DNA from: an uncultured Tenacibaculum sp.
GTDB taxonomy: Bacteria; Bacteroidota; Bacteroidia; Flavobacteriales; Flavobacteriaceae
Reading direction: 5' to 3'
NCBI RefSeq assembly: GCF_947502995.1
Contig: NZ_CANNBW010000018.1
Location: 51,458-115,457 of the forward strand
DNA: 64,000 bases
This document shows positions 43,591 to 52,890 of the stretch, piece by piece. The translations under genes and the position numbers were made by a program. The first letter of the stretch is position 1, and every line of letters starts with the position of its first letter. Under the pieces are notes generated by a model. The model did no database searches and was not told the origin of the DNA. It was given only the letters and a program-made list of their open reading frames with translations.

Positions 43591-44079
43591 TTAGTTTACT
43601 TCTTTTCCGTCTTTGTCCAAGAATCTTAATTTATAATTACCATCATTATCTTTAAAAACAACTGTTTTCTCAGTTTCTGGCTTATTAAAATCAGTTACAT
43701 TTTTCGCAGTTACAATTAATGTTTTACACGTTTTATCTGGAGTACAATCGTTGTTTGCAATTGCTACAGTTAAACAAACAGTATACTCTCCTTCTCCAAT
43801 TCCCCAAACAAATGAACTTTCTCCTTTACTTGTATCTTTTGACTCTTCAGTTTTACCTGTTGCATCTTTTTGATTTACCTGAAAAGTATATGTGTATCCA
43901 TCTTTCTTTTCTGCTTCGAATTTTAAATCTAATCCAACATTTTCAGAAATTGTAAAGTCAACTTTTTCACAAGTCGCAGAACCATTATCTGGATTTACAA
44001 CATCAGAATCGTCATCATTACAAGAAACAAATAAGATTAATGCTAAATTAATTACTAATAGATTTTTGATAAATTTCAT
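43591..44079 (-). CDS. Hypothetical lipoprotein
   Basis: 162 aa. Lipobox ALILFVSC followed by NDDDSD, so surface export is possible. The mature part (VDFTISENVGLDLKFEAEKK, YTYTFQVNQKDATGKTEESK, GEGEYTVCLTV) has Ig-like strand repeats. Two Cys pairs could form disulphides. No known family. Confidence 0.6.
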   Translation of the reverse strand: MKFIKNLLVINLALILFVSCNDDDSDVVNPDNGSATCEKVDFTISENVGLDLKFEAEKKDGYTYTFQVNQKDATGKTEESKDTSKGESSFVWGIGEGEYTVCLTVAIANNDCTPDKTCKTLIVTAKNVTDFNKPETEKTVVFKDNDGNYKLRFLDKDGKEVN

Positions 44080-44200
44080 GAGAATTATTTTTTAAATTAT
44101 TACTCATGTAATACAATTCAATAGAAATTTACCCTATCATTTTTCAAAATATTTTTAGCTTAAAAGAAAATTTTCCTTTAAACTATCTATTAACAAGGAA

Positions 44201-45415
44201 TTAAGCAGCCGGAACAACCCCCGCACTTTGATTATAAAAAGCTACTGCAAAAGCAATAACACTTACAATAATTCCTATCATAAATACGGTGTAAGTAGTG
44301 CGTAATAAGCTATATTTTCTATTTAAAACTAATCCTAAGAAATATAAATCTTTCGTTAAAGACCCGTATAAATAATCACGATCTTTCATCATTTCACTCA
44401 TACCCCATTCAAACTCTTGCAAACTCATTTTATGAAAGTTGCCAAAGAAAATCAGATTTACTTTCTTGTTTGCAATATCTTCCTTTGTAAACTTTCCTTG
44501 AGTAACATTAGGTCGTGTTGCTAATATGGAAAGAATTATAGAGATTACAGTAAAAACAACGAAAATAATTGTTGGTACTATTAAATACCCATTAGAAGGA
44601 TTATCTAATTTTGGAATTAATGTAGATAATGCCATAGAAATAATAATTGCATTTACAGAAAGTAAAATATTGGCTTTCGTATCAGCAATATCACTTAGTG
44701 TGATATGATTTCTCAATGCAACACGAAACATCGTTTCAATTCCTCTTTCAGGTAACTCAACTTTATCTTTTTTTAACTGAAGTTCTTCTTTTTTCTGAGA
44801 TAATTTCTTTTGTTCTTGCTTGATTTTTTTCTCAGTTTTTAAAAGCTGTGCTAAATTTTTTGATTTTTGCTTTTCCCATTTTCTTACAGCAATATCTGTA
44901 TAAAAACGATGTCCGTTAGTTAAAAAATCAATATTCTTTTTTATCCAATCTGTATCTTTAATTTTGGAATCAGATAATAACTCCATTTCTTTATGAAGCA
45001 ATTGAGAAAACTCATTATAATTTTTACTTCCTAAATGAGAACAATCGGCATCTTTTAGTAATTTTTCTAATTCAGAAACAGGTTCAACATCCATTTTAGT
45101 TGCTAAAATAGTCCCTTTAATGGCTTTAATTTTCTCCTCTTCTACTCCTTCTTTAGATAAAAAATCAGATACAATAATCGTACTTTCCTCTTCATGATTG
45201 TTAGGGTCTACAGTAAAACCTGTATCATGAAACCAAGCAGCAATAACCAAACACTCTTTATCTGTTTCAGATAGCTTTGCTTCTTCTGCCAATTCAGAAG
45301 ATTTTTCTACTACTCGAAGTGTATGTGATAAGCTATGATAAACTAATTTCTTGTCTAGTTTTTCATTTAAAGTATTCATCACAAAACTTTCTGCTTTTTC
45401 TAGGAGAGTGCTCAT
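44201..45415 (-). CDS. HD-domain protein with Pycsar-effector-like membrane domain
   Basis: 404 aa. Residues 20-170 are an HD phosphohydrolase (HSLSHTLRVVE, AAWFHDTGF, LLKDADCSHLG). A coiled-coil linker (QLLKTEKKIKQEQKKLSQKK) leads to a DUF5706/PycTM-type domain (LSDIADTKANILLSVNAIII and a second hairpin, then a final TM near 380). PycTM domains are membrane effectors of cyclic-pyrimidine Pycsar defence, but HD-PycTM fusions are widespread in Flavobacteria and no cyclase gene is nearby. Confidence 0.75.
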   Translation of the reverse strand: MSTLLEKAESFVMNTLNEKLDKKLVYHSLSHTLRVVEKSSELAEEAKLSETDKECLVIAAWFHDTGFTVDPNNHEEESTIIVSDFLSKEGVEEEKIKAIKGTILATKMDVEPVSELEKLLKDADCSHLGSKNYNEFSQLLHKEMELLSDSKIKDTDWIKKNIDFLTNGHRFYTDIAVRKWEKQKSKNLAQLLKTEKKIKQEQKKLSQKKEELQLKKDKVELPERGIETMFRVALRNHITLSDIADTKANILLSVNAIIISMALSTLIPKLDNPSNGYLIVPTIIFVVFTVISIILSILATRPNVTQGKFTKEDIANKKVNLIFFGNFHKMSLQEFEWGMSEMMKDRDYLYGSLTKDLYFLGLVLNRKYSLLRTTYTVFMIGIIVSVIAFAVAFYNQSAGVVPAA

Positions 45416-45502
45416 AAATCCGTAATTTAGTTTAGTAAAAGTAACTAAACTTTATCAATTTTTATAACGCAAGGATTCTTGTATTATTTCGACATAATAA
45501 TT

Positions 45503-45952
45503 ATGCTTACTTGGAAAAATATTATACACTTTACCGTTAATGGTAATCCAACTCCTGACAAGAGAGTTGAAAAAACTGATGAGGAATGGAAAGAAATCCT
45601 TTCTCCTGAACAATTTAAGATTACTCGATTAAAAGGAACTGAAAGACCTTTTAGTGGAGAACACTGTACTTCGTTTACTGAAGGAAAATATAGTTGTGCT
45701 TGCTGTGGCACTCCTTTATTTGATTCTTCAATAAAATTTGATTCTAGTTCTGGTTGGCCTAGTTTTAATCAGCCAATACAGGAGAACGCTATTAAGTATC
45801 ATAAAGATTCTTCACATGGAATGATTCGTGTTGAGATTGTTTGTAATACTTGTGATTCTCATTTAGGTCATGTTTTTCCTGACGGACCAGAACCTAGTGG
45901 TTTGCGTTATTGTGTAAATTCTTTATCAATTCAATTAGACGATGAAAACTAA
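45503..45952 (+). CDS. msrB: Peptide methionine-(R)-sulfoxide reductase MsrB
   Basis: 149 aa from the ATG at 45503. Zn-binding CACC and CNTC pairs, SGWPSF, and catalytic Cys in LRYCVNSLSI. Reduces the R form of methionine sulfoxide. Overlaps msrA by 11 bases. Confidence 0.95.
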   Translation: MLTWKNIIHFTVNGNPTPDKRVEKTDEEWKEILSPEQFKITRLKGTERPFSGEHCTSFTEGKYSCACCGTPLFDSSIKFDSSSGWPSFNQPIQENAIKYHKDSSHGMIRVEIVCNTCDSHLGHVFPDGPEPSGLRYCVNSLSIQLDDEN

Positions 45953-46472
45953 AATAGCTACAGTTGGTGGTGGATGTTTTTGGTGTACTGAAGCCATTTT
46001 TAATCAAATTAAAGGTATTGAAAAAGTAGTTTCTGGTTATGCAGGTGGAAACGCTCCTGGACATCCGACATACAGAGAAATTTGTTCTGGTTTAACAGGA
46101 CATGCTGAAGTAATTCAGATTACTTATCATCCTGATGTAATTTCTTTTCAAGAAATTTTAATCATTTTTATGACCACTCACGATCCTACAACGTTAAATC
46201 GTCAAGGAGCAGATGTTGGCACTCAATATCGTTCTGTTATTTACTATCAGAATGAAGAAGAGAAAAGCATTATCGAAGAAGTGGTTAAACAAGTACAACC
46301 TTACTTTGATAATCCAATAGTTACTGAAGTGAGTGAAATGCCAATTTTCTATGCAGCAGAAGATTATCATCAAAACTATTACGAAAACAACAAAGAACAA
46401 GGATATTGCAATTTTGTGATTACGCCAAAGCTTTCTAAGCTTAGAAAATTATATGCTGATAAGCTGAAGTAA
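45942..46472 (+). CDS. msrA: Peptide methionine-(S)-sulfoxide reductase MsrA
   Basis: 176 aa. GGGCFWCTEAIF catalytic motif, VVSGYAGG, GHAEVIQITYHP and the TQYRSVIYYQNEEE block are all present. Reduces the S form. Overlapping genes give a two-enzyme oxidative repair operon, convergent with the radical-SAM gene that ends two bases later. Confidence 0.95.
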   Translation: MKTKIATVGGGCFWCTEAIFNQIKGIEKVVSGYAGGNAPGHPTYREICSGLTGHAEVIQITYHPDVISFQEILIIFMTTHDPTTLNRQGADVGTQYRSVIYYQNEEEKSIIEEVVKQVQPYFDNPIVTEVSEMPIFYAAEDYHQNYYENNKEQGYCNFVITPKLSKLRKLYADKLK

Positions 46473-46473
46473 T

Positions 46474-47076
46474 TCAATTTGAAATTAAATTTTCTAAATA
46501 CCTTATAGAATCTTTATGAGCTATACCATTAACAACAACTTCACCCGTATTTTGTATGGTAATGGTTAGCTTGTTTTTAATATTGAGCTTCTTAACCAAT
46601 TCTTTATATCGATCGGTAAAAAAGAAATATCGTTGATTACTTGAGCCCGACCATGGACGGGATAAATCGTGTAACTTTTCTATATAGGGTCCATCAACAA
46701 AAATATCACATAGTTCCAGCAGTAAATGATTTGTTATTTCCTTTCTCCTTCTAATGTGCTCAATTGTGTAACCACTAAAAATCATTACAGATAATTTAGT
46801 TTGGCTCTTAATTTTTTTAATTAATGAATACAGTGCTTCATGTTGATCAAAGGGCTCTCCTCCAAAAACAGTTATCCCTTCAATATCCTCTTTTACGTTT
46901 ACTATAATATCATACAATTCATCAACTTTAATTTCTGTTCCTTCTTTTCTATTCCAAGTTTGAGGAACAAAACAATTTTCACATTGTATGCTGCATCCTT
47001 GAACCCATAAAACAAAACGTTTTCCTGGACCTTCAACCTCTGAAGAAGTGATATATTTATGAATATTTAAAACCAT
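46474..47076 (-). CDS. NrdG-like radical-SAM protein (4Fe-4S single-cluster domain)
   Basis: 200 aa. CSIQCENC provides the CxxxCxxC cluster ligands, with VFGGEPFDQHEAL and MIFSGYT as SAM-domain motifs. It resembles anaerobic RNR activases, but no nrdD is present; it is the last gene of a six-gene operon with a Ycf46-like AAA ATPase. Activase-like radical-SAM proteins recur in such clusters with unknown targets. One base separates it from the upstream gene. Confidence 0.75.
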   Translation of the reverse strand: MVLNIHKYITSSEVEGPGKRFVLWVQGCSIQCENCFVPQTWNRKEGTEIKVDELYDIIVNVKEDIEGITVFGGEPFDQHEALYSLIKKIKSQTKLSVMIFSGYTIEHIRRRKEITNHLLLELCDIFVDGPYIEKLHDLSRPWSGSSNQRYFFFTDRYKELVKKLNIKNKLTITIQNTGEVVVNGIAHKDSIRYLENLISN

Positions 47077-47077
47077 A

Positions 47078-48076
47078 CTATAACTCTAACCTTCTTCCTC
47101 TAAATCTTTTTCTCGAAGTGTCCTTGGGTTTTTCATTTTCTATTTCATCACACGTAATTTTTGCTTTAATATTCTCTTGAATATTTTTAGAAATATCGTT
47201 TCTAGTATAGAAATTTTCCAAAGAGCTATACCTCCCATTATCTTCTCTTTCCTTTACCAAATATTTAGCTTGTACCATTGAAATCCCTGATAATGTTGCA
47301 AAATCTTCCTCGCCTGCACGATTAACTTCTAATAAGCTAACTTCATTTTCAATACTGATTTCAGTATTATTTTCATCAGCTTCATTGATTACATCATCTA
47401 ACAAATTATTCGTATCTAATCTCTTTTCATTATTAAAAAATGATGGTCTTTTTTTCGAAATATCTTTTAATGATTCAACGTAGGTCTGAGCAGTTTCAAC
47501 TGAGAAAAATGAATAAAACACCGCCAAAATACATAGTACGTAAATAATTCTTCGAGCATACCTAAAGAACCCTTCTTTTCGAACAGGAAAATCAAGAATT
47601 ACCTTTTTACCAGGATTATCTCTTTCATAATTGGCAACTTGTAAATGATATAACTTATCTAAATGATTTTCTAATGTATCACCAACTTTATTGGTAATAA
47701 AATATGAAGTAAACACTCCAGATTCTACTTCAATTTTATGAATTGTTTTTACATTATTACTATCTTTTTCAAATTCATGATGCCCATTATTTAATTCAGT
47801 AGTTACTAAAGAATACTTTGGATTTATCGTTGAAAAATAGTCGTTTCCATAAAAGAATTCCAAATCCTCTACATTGTCTACCTTATAGAACGATTTCATA
47901 TAGTCTTCATTCGTTTTTTCATCTATTTGAACCGTAAAATAGTAAGCCGAAAATAATAAAACAGTTCCTAAAATCAACTTATAACTACCACTGAATAAAG
48001 AGAAGAAAATTGCCACAATTGCATTTGCATATGGTACAAAAGCTAGGACAAAAATGATAATTGCAATTAAACACAT
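47078..48076 (-). CDS. Membrane protein with C-terminal HhH domain (paralogue B)
   Basis: 332 aa. Two N-terminal membrane helices (residues 1-50), a soluble segment (EFEKDSNNVKTIHKIEVESG), another helix near 175-195, and a helix-hairpin-helix near 250-315 (LLEVNRAGEEDFATLSGISM, VQAKYLVKEREDNGRYSS). Paralogue of the next gene upstream. It ends KRFRGRRLEL, resembling the tails of its neighbour and of the AAA ATPase. Confidence 0.65.
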   Translation of the reverse strand: MCLIAIIIFVLAFVPYANAIVAIFFSLFSGSYKLILGTVLLFSAYYFTVQIDEKTNEDYMKSFYKVDNVEDLEFFYGNDYFSTINPKYSLVTTELNNGHHEFEKDSNNVKTIHKIEVESGVFTSYFITNKVGDTLENHLDKLYHLQVANYERDNPGKKVILDFPVRKEGFFRYARRIIYVLCILAVFYSFFSVETAQTYVESLKDISKKRPSFFNNEKRLDTNNLLDDVINEADENNTEISIENEVSLLEVNRAGEEDFATLSGISMVQAKYLVKEREDNGRYSSLENFYTRNDISKNIQENIKAKITCDEIENEKPKDTSRKRFRGRRLEL

Positions 48077-48090
48077 AACAAAAGTTAATA

Positions 48091-49074
48091 TTAAAAATCT
48101 AACACTCTACCTCTTCGTTCATTTGAATCAGAAGCATTATCATCTGTTATATTCTTTTCAACAAAAAGAAATTCTTTTAATTCATTTTGAAGTTTCTCAG
48201 AAACAGAATTTCTATCAAAGAAATTAGAAAGATTTATATATTTTCCATTCTCATCTCTTTCTTTAACAAGGTATACAGCTTGAATTTTAGATATAGCTTT
48301 TAGTTGAGCAAACTGCACATCATTTGCTTTATTTACATCTAATAATTTCAACTCTACATTTAAGTCATTTTCACTCTTCTGGATTAACTCTTCAACCTCT
48401 AAGTTTGCATTTACTTCATTCTCTACAATCATTTCGACTTCTTTTGATGGTTCGATACTTAGTGAATTGTTACTCGTAGTTACCACTTCATCTTCTTTCC
48501 TTCTTCTCAATGTAAAAAAGCAATGAATCATAGAAATTATGATGATAAAAGGAGCTATTGTTCCATAGTAAGAACGATAAACTATATCTTGAAAAACCAC
48601 TTTTTTATTAGGATGGTCTTTTTCGTAGTTTTTTAATTGTTGTTGATGTAATTTCTTTAATCTATCTTCAACTAAGTTTCCTTGTTGATCTATAATAGAA
48701 TAGGATTTAAACTTCCCTCCTAAGGCTGTAATTTTATGAACAAACTTCTTTCCTTCGTTTAACTTAACTTCTTCATGATAACCATCTGACAGTTGAGTAG
48801 TAGTTAAACTATATTGTGGAAAACGTATAGAAATATCATCAAAATAAAACACCTCTAAATCTTCTATTCTTTCTACTTCATGAGTTTTTACCAAATGTTG
48901 ATTTGTTTCATAAGAATCTAACTCTAAAAGAACTACTGAAGCTATTAAAAATAAGGCAGCGTAAATCGCTGCAGAAAATTTCTTTATAAAAACTCCGTAA
49001 CCAATAGCAACAATACTATTAAAAACAGGGACTATAGAAATAGCAATTATAGCTACTAATTTTAACTTTTTCAT
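48091..49074 (-). CDS. Membrane protein with C-terminal HhH domain (paralogue A)
   Basis: 327 aa, same architecture as paralogue B. Membrane helices near the N-terminus and at about 170, HhH with LLDVNKANDVQFAQLKAISK, then IQAVYLVKERDENGKYINLS. C-terminus NERRGRVLDF. The HhH is of the ComEA/T2SK type that binds DNA or protein; here it would face the cytoplasm. 14-base spacings on both sides indicate one operon. Confidence 0.65.
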   Translation of the reverse strand: MKKLKLVAIIAISIVPVFNSIVAIGYGVFIKKFSAAIYAALFLIASVVLLELDSYETNQHLVKTHEVERIEDLEVFYFDDISIRFPQYSLTTTQLSDGYHEEVKLNEGKKFVHKITALGGKFKSYSIIDQQGNLVEDRLKKLHQQQLKNYEKDHPNKKVVFQDIVYRSYYGTIAPFIIIISMIHCFFTLRRRKEDEVVTTSNNSLSIEPSKEVEMIVENEVNANLEVEELIQKSENDLNVELKLLDVNKANDVQFAQLKAISKIQAVYLVKERDENGKYINLSNFFDRNSVSEKLQNELKEFLFVEKNITDDNASDSNERRGRVLDF

Positions 49075-49088
49075 TTTACAAGTAACAC

Positions 49089-49295
49089 CTATTTATTGTT
49101 GTTTGACAATTTATTTTCTTCCTTGACTTCAATCTGATCTTCATGAAATTCGTGAGTAAGCTCATGTTCTAATGTTTCTCCTTCAATCAAATCTTCCAAT
49201 ACACTTATATATTCTAAACATCTTTTTCCTTTTACTCCTTCAACTTTTGCTTTTACAGCTCCACTTTTTGTTATTTCTATTATGATTTTCTTCAT
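49089..49295 (-). CDS. DUF2997 protein
   Basis: 68 aa. KKIIIEITKSGAVKAKVEGV, then GKRCLEYISVLEDLIEGET, is the DUF2997 pattern. In cyanobacteria and plastids this family sits with Ycf35 (DUF1257) and Ycf46 genes, as here. Function unknown; probably a small adaptor of the AAA ATPase. Confidence 0.8.
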   Translation of the reverse strand: MKKIIIEITKSGAVKAKVEGVKGKRCLEYISVLEDLIEGETLEHELTHEFHEDQIEVKEENKLSNNNK

Positions 49296-49305
49296 TACTG
49301 AGCAA

Positions 49306-49800
49306 TTATTGATTGATATTATAAGTAAGTACTATAGATTTATTCTCTGTTAATTCTTCTGATTCTAGAGTTAAACCTTTAGAGTCAGCATCATTTTTTA
49401 ATTTCTTATATACCAATTCTTGAATAACATTACCATACTCCGTTTCTATTTGCGATACTAATTCTTGAGCTTTTTCTTTATTTGCTCCAATAAAAAACAT
49501 ATCAATAGCTTTACGATTAGGATTAAATACACACTCTATTTGTACATCATCAATTTCCGACAAAACGTGGTTTTTAACATTCAATCTCGCATTATTTGAT
49601 AAATTATTTAATGCAGATTTAACAATGTTTATCTTTCTAAAAATAGAGGGATAAATTACAGTGTTATTTATAGTTGAAGTTTTGGTTTCAAGATTTGATA
49701 ACAATTGTTCAGCAACAGCTCCTACAGCGATACTACCAACAGATACTCCTGCTGCTCCTAAAAGAGCACTTGCTCCTCCGATTACGACTACTACACTCAT
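49306..49800 (-). CDS. Membrane-anchored DUF1257/Ycf35-like protein
   Basis: 164 aa. Gly/Ala-rich hydrophobic N-terminus (GASALLGAAGVSVGSIAVGA), then a soluble domain whose end (VYKKLKNDADSKGLTLESEE, KSIVLTYNI) matches the C-terminal pattern of DUF1257. The membrane segment is unusual for that family. Ten bases from the DUF2997 gene and 18 from the AAA gene. Confidence 0.55.
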   Translation of the reverse strand: MSVVVVIGGASALLGAAGVSVGSIAVGAVAEQLLSNLETKTSTINNTVIYPSIFRKINIVKSALNNLSNNARLNVKNHVLSEIDDVQIECVFNPNRKAIDMFFIGANKEKAQELVSQIETEYGNVIQELVYKKLKNDADSKGLTLESEELTENKSIVLTYNINQ

Positions 49801-49818
49801 TATAAATACTTTTTCTTT

Positions 49819-51492
49819 TTAAAAATCTATTGTTCTACCTCCTCTTCGTGGCTGACTATTTGGAGTTGGTTTAAAATCATCAAAACCATCTTCATGAACA
49901 ACTACTGCTTCTTCTATAAATTCATTGTCATTTATCGTTGTTGCTGATACAGCTCTAACATTTGCCCATTGTCGAATTGCCTCAATATTTTCTGCTTGAG
50001 TTACCTTTAAAGGAACTGTATTATTAATAGATTTTTCAAAATCTTGAAAGGTTAGTTTTCTTCGTTGATCGAAAGCTTCGAATAATGCAGAAATTACTAC
50101 TTGTTCAATTTCAGCTCCAGTAAAACCTTCTGTTTTTTCTACAAGAATATCAAGATATTCCTGCTCGCTAAAATCAGCTTCTAAAACTTCTTTATTCTTT
50201 AATTTTTTACGCAAATGCACTTTAAAAACTGCTGCTCTTTCAACTTTAGTTGGTAAATCAACAAAGAAGATTTCATCAAAACGTCCTTTTCGCATTAATT
50301 CAGGAGGCAATAAATCAATTTTATTAGCTGTTGCAACAACAAAAACAAATTTTTGCTTTTCCTGCATCCAACTTAAGAAAGTTCCAAAAATACGAGTTGA
50401 AGTACCGCTATCTCCAGAAGAACCAATTCCTGTGAATCCTTTTTCAATCTCATCAATCCATAGTACACAAGGCGCAATTGCTTCTGCAGTTTGAATTACC
50501 TTTCTCATATTAGCTTCACTACTTCCAACAATTCCACCAAAAACACTTCCAACATCAAACTTTAATAAAGGTAAGTTCCATTCGGAACTTAATGATTTTG
50601 CTATTAACGATTTTCCGCAACCTGGAACTCCAGTAATTAATACTCCTTTGGGCGAAGGAAGATTATATTGTTTTGCTACACTCCCCCAAGAATTAGACCT
50701 TTTATATATCCAATTTTTAATATTATTTAAACCTCCAACACTTTTCATATCTATTTTTGGAGATAAAAATTCAAGAATACCAGATCTTTTTATTAGTTGT
50801 TTTTTTTCTTCTTTTATTGCTTCAATATCACTTAGACTTAAAGTACCGTCTCTCGTGATAGCTAAAGCCAATGCATTTTCAGCTTCGTGTAAAGTTAGTC
50901 CTGATGCAGCATCACTTAATTTTTTTAAGTCTTCATTATCAACTCGAAGCTTTAATTTTTTATTATCCTTATTTGTATCAATGATATTCTTGTAAACTTT
51001 CTGAATTTCCTCATTATTTGGTAATTCAAAATCCATCAAACAAATTTGTTTTGACAGATCATCTGGAACAAAAATATCATGTCCGATAATGATAATTGTT
51101 TTGGAATATTCTGACATTTTAAGTTGATAAACCAAATCTTTAATTTTTCTAATTAGGATTTGATTTGGATGATTTTCACAACATCTCTTTAAATCAAAAT
51201 ACAAATCTTTTAAAATGAAAACCGCATCATCTTTATAGTTTTCAATATATTCTAATACACTTATAGAATTCTTTAAATCTGATTTTACGACTTTTCCATT
51301 CTTTTCAATTCCTTTGGTAACACTCCATTGAAAAACTTCTTTTCTAAATTTAAAATGATCTTTTTCATTAACCATTTGATCAATTAATTCAATAAGCCTT
51401 TCTTCTTCCCAAGTAGTAATATATAGTATTGGGAATCGAGCTTTAATATGATTCGCTAAAGATTGTTCAAACTGGAGGTATTGTGATTTCAT
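49819..51492 (-). CDS. Ycf46-like AAA+ ATPase
   Basis: 557 aa. N-terminal domain LANHIKARFPILYITTWEEE is characteristic of Ycf46. The AAA core has Walker A GVPGCGKS, Walker B CVLWIDEIEKG, sensor ATANKIDLLPPEL and arginine finger RKGRFDEIFF; the lid is at 440-490. C-terminus QPRRGGRTIDF. First gene of the operon, so it probably sets its expression. Ycf46 homologues belong to the FtsH/p97-like AAA group, and substrates are unknown. Confidence 0.85.
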   Translation of the reverse strand: MKSQYLQFEQSLANHIKARFPILYITTWEEERLIELIDQMVNEKDHFKFRKEVFQWSVTKGIEKNGKVVKSDLKNSISVLEYIENYKDDAVFILKDLYFDLKRCCENHPNQILIRKIKDLVYQLKMSEYSKTIIIIGHDIFVPDDLSKQICLMDFELPNNEEIQKVYKNIIDTNKDNKKLKLRVDNEDLKKLSDAASGLTLHEAENALALAITRDGTLSLSDIEAIKEEKKQLIKRSGILEFLSPKIDMKSVGGLNNIKNWIYKRSNSWGSVAKQYNLPSPKGVLITGVPGCGKSLIAKSLSSEWNLPLLKFDVGSVFGGIVGSSEANMRKVIQTAEAIAPCVLWIDEIEKGFTGIGSSGDSGTSTRIFGTFLSWMQEKQKFVFVVATANKIDLLPPELMRKGRFDEIFFVDLPTKVERAAVFKVHLRKKLKNKEVLEADFSEQEYLDILVEKTEGFTGAEIEQVVISALFEAFDQRRKLTFQDFEKSINNTVPLKVTQAENIEAIRQWANVRAVSATTINDNEFIEEAVVVHEDGFDDFKPTPNSQPRRGGRTIDF

Positions 51493-51634
51493 TGCATTTT
51501 TTTGTTGATTCTGCTATAAAACTACTTAATAAGAATTTATTTTAAAAGGAATATCAATATCTTTTTCAAACCATTTCTTTCGTAAGAATTGAAAACGGAT
51601 AACGACATAAAACTTGTAAATAAAATATTACTTC

Positions 51635-52855
51635 ATGAAAAGATCTAAACTGAAAATACCTAATAGTAAAGGACAAATTTTAAATGCTTTTTTAGAATTA
51701 CCAGCAAATCAAAAACCTGATTTCTTTGCCATTTTTGCTCATTGTTTTACATGTACTAGCTCTTTAAGTGCAGTAAAAAATATCAGTAGAACACTTACAA
51801 ATTATGGTTTTGGAGTTGTTCGTTTCGATTTTACAGGTTTAGGTAAAAGTGAAGGTGAATTTCATGAAAGCCATTTTTCAGCAAATGTTGCCGATCTTAT
51901 TGCGGTAAGTGAATATATGAACACTAATTTCGAAGCTCCTTCTTTATTAGTTGGGCACTCTCTTGGTGGTGCGGCTGTACTTACTGCAGCAGCAGAATTA
52001 ACTTCAGTAAAAGCTATAGCAACAATTGGCGCACCAGCAGATGTAGAACATGTAACGCATTTATTCTCTCACGGAATTCACGAAGTAGAACAAAAAGGAG
52101 AGGTAAATGTGAATATTGGAGGAAGACCTTTTAAAATTAATAAAGAGTTTGTTGATAATTTCACGAAAACAGATTTACCAAGTATTGTAAAAAAATTAAG
52201 AAAACCAATTTTAATTCTTCATTCACCAATAGATACTGTTGTAGGTATTAAAAATGCTGAGAAAATATACCATAACGCACATCATCCAAAAAGTTTTGTA
52301 ACGTTAGACAATGCAGATCATTTGTTAACCAACCCAGAAGATAGTAAATATGCAGGTAATGTTATTGGAGCTTGGGTACAACGTTATTTCCCTAAAAAAG
52401 TAAAAGTAAACTTAAACTCAGCTCAAGAACAAGCTGTTGGCCATTTGAATTTAATTGAAGATAATTTTACAACAAAAATTCAAACTAGTAACCACAGTTT
52501 AATTGCAGATGAACCTGCTAGTGTTGGTGGAGACGATTTTGGTCCTTCTCCTTTCGATTATCTTAATGCTGCTTTAATTGCTTGTACTACGATGACACTT
52601 AAAATGTACGCAAATAGAAAACAGTGGGATTTACAAGAGGTATTTGTGTATGTTACTCGTGTAAAAAAATCTAGTGAAGAATTAGGAATAACTTCAGAAG
52701 GAATCAACAGGCATGATCATTTTACTAAAAAAATAAAACTGGTTGGTGATTTAGATGAAAAACAAAGAGCTCGTTTATTAGAAATCGCTGCAAAATGTCC
52801 GGTTCATAAAACTTTAGAAAACAAAGCATATTTTGAATCTAGTTTAATAGATTAA
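51635..52855 (+). CDS. Bifunctional alpha/beta hydrolase-OsmC protein
   Basis: 406 aa. Residues 1-255: hydrolase fold with HCFTCTSS, nucleophile GHSLGG, acid SPIDTVV, His NADHLL. Residues 275-406: OsmC peroxiredoxin-like domain with the two reactive Cys in [12 protein letters not shown] and KCPVHKTL. This fusion is a recognised family tied to organic hydroperoxide or acyl metabolism. 35 bases before selO and probably co-transcribed. Confidence 0.88.
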   Translation: MKRSKLKIPNSKGQILNAFLELPANQKPDFFAIFAHCFTCTSSLSAVKNISRTLTNYGFGVVRFDFTGLGKSEGEFHESHFSANVADLIAVSEYMNTNFEAPSLLVGHSLGGAAVLTAAAELTSVKAIATIGAPADVEHVTHLFSHGIHEVEQKGEVNVNIGGRPFKINKEFVDNFTKTDLPSIVKKLRKPILILHSPIDTVVGIKNAEKIYHNAHHPKSFVTLDNADHLLTNPEDSKYAGNVIGAWVQRYFPKKVKVNLNSAQEQAVGHLNLIEDNFTTKIQTSNHSLIADEPASVGGDDFGPSPFDYLNAALIACTTMTLKMYANRKQWDLQEVFVYVTRVKKSSEELGITSEGINRHDHFTKKIKLVGDLDEKQRARLLEIAAKCPVHKTLENKAYFESSLID

Positions 52856-52890
52856 AGAAGTATCTTTATGTATTATTTCAATAAAAATCT

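Noticed and set aside
44201..45415. A Pycsar defence system
   Set aside because: Only the HD-PycTM protein is present; no cyclase gene adjoins it and neighbours are metabolic.
46474..47076. Anaerobic ribonucleotide reductase activase NrdG
   Set aside because: No nrdD gene is present and it belongs to a Ycf46/DUF2997 operon; only NrdG-like chemistry is claimed.
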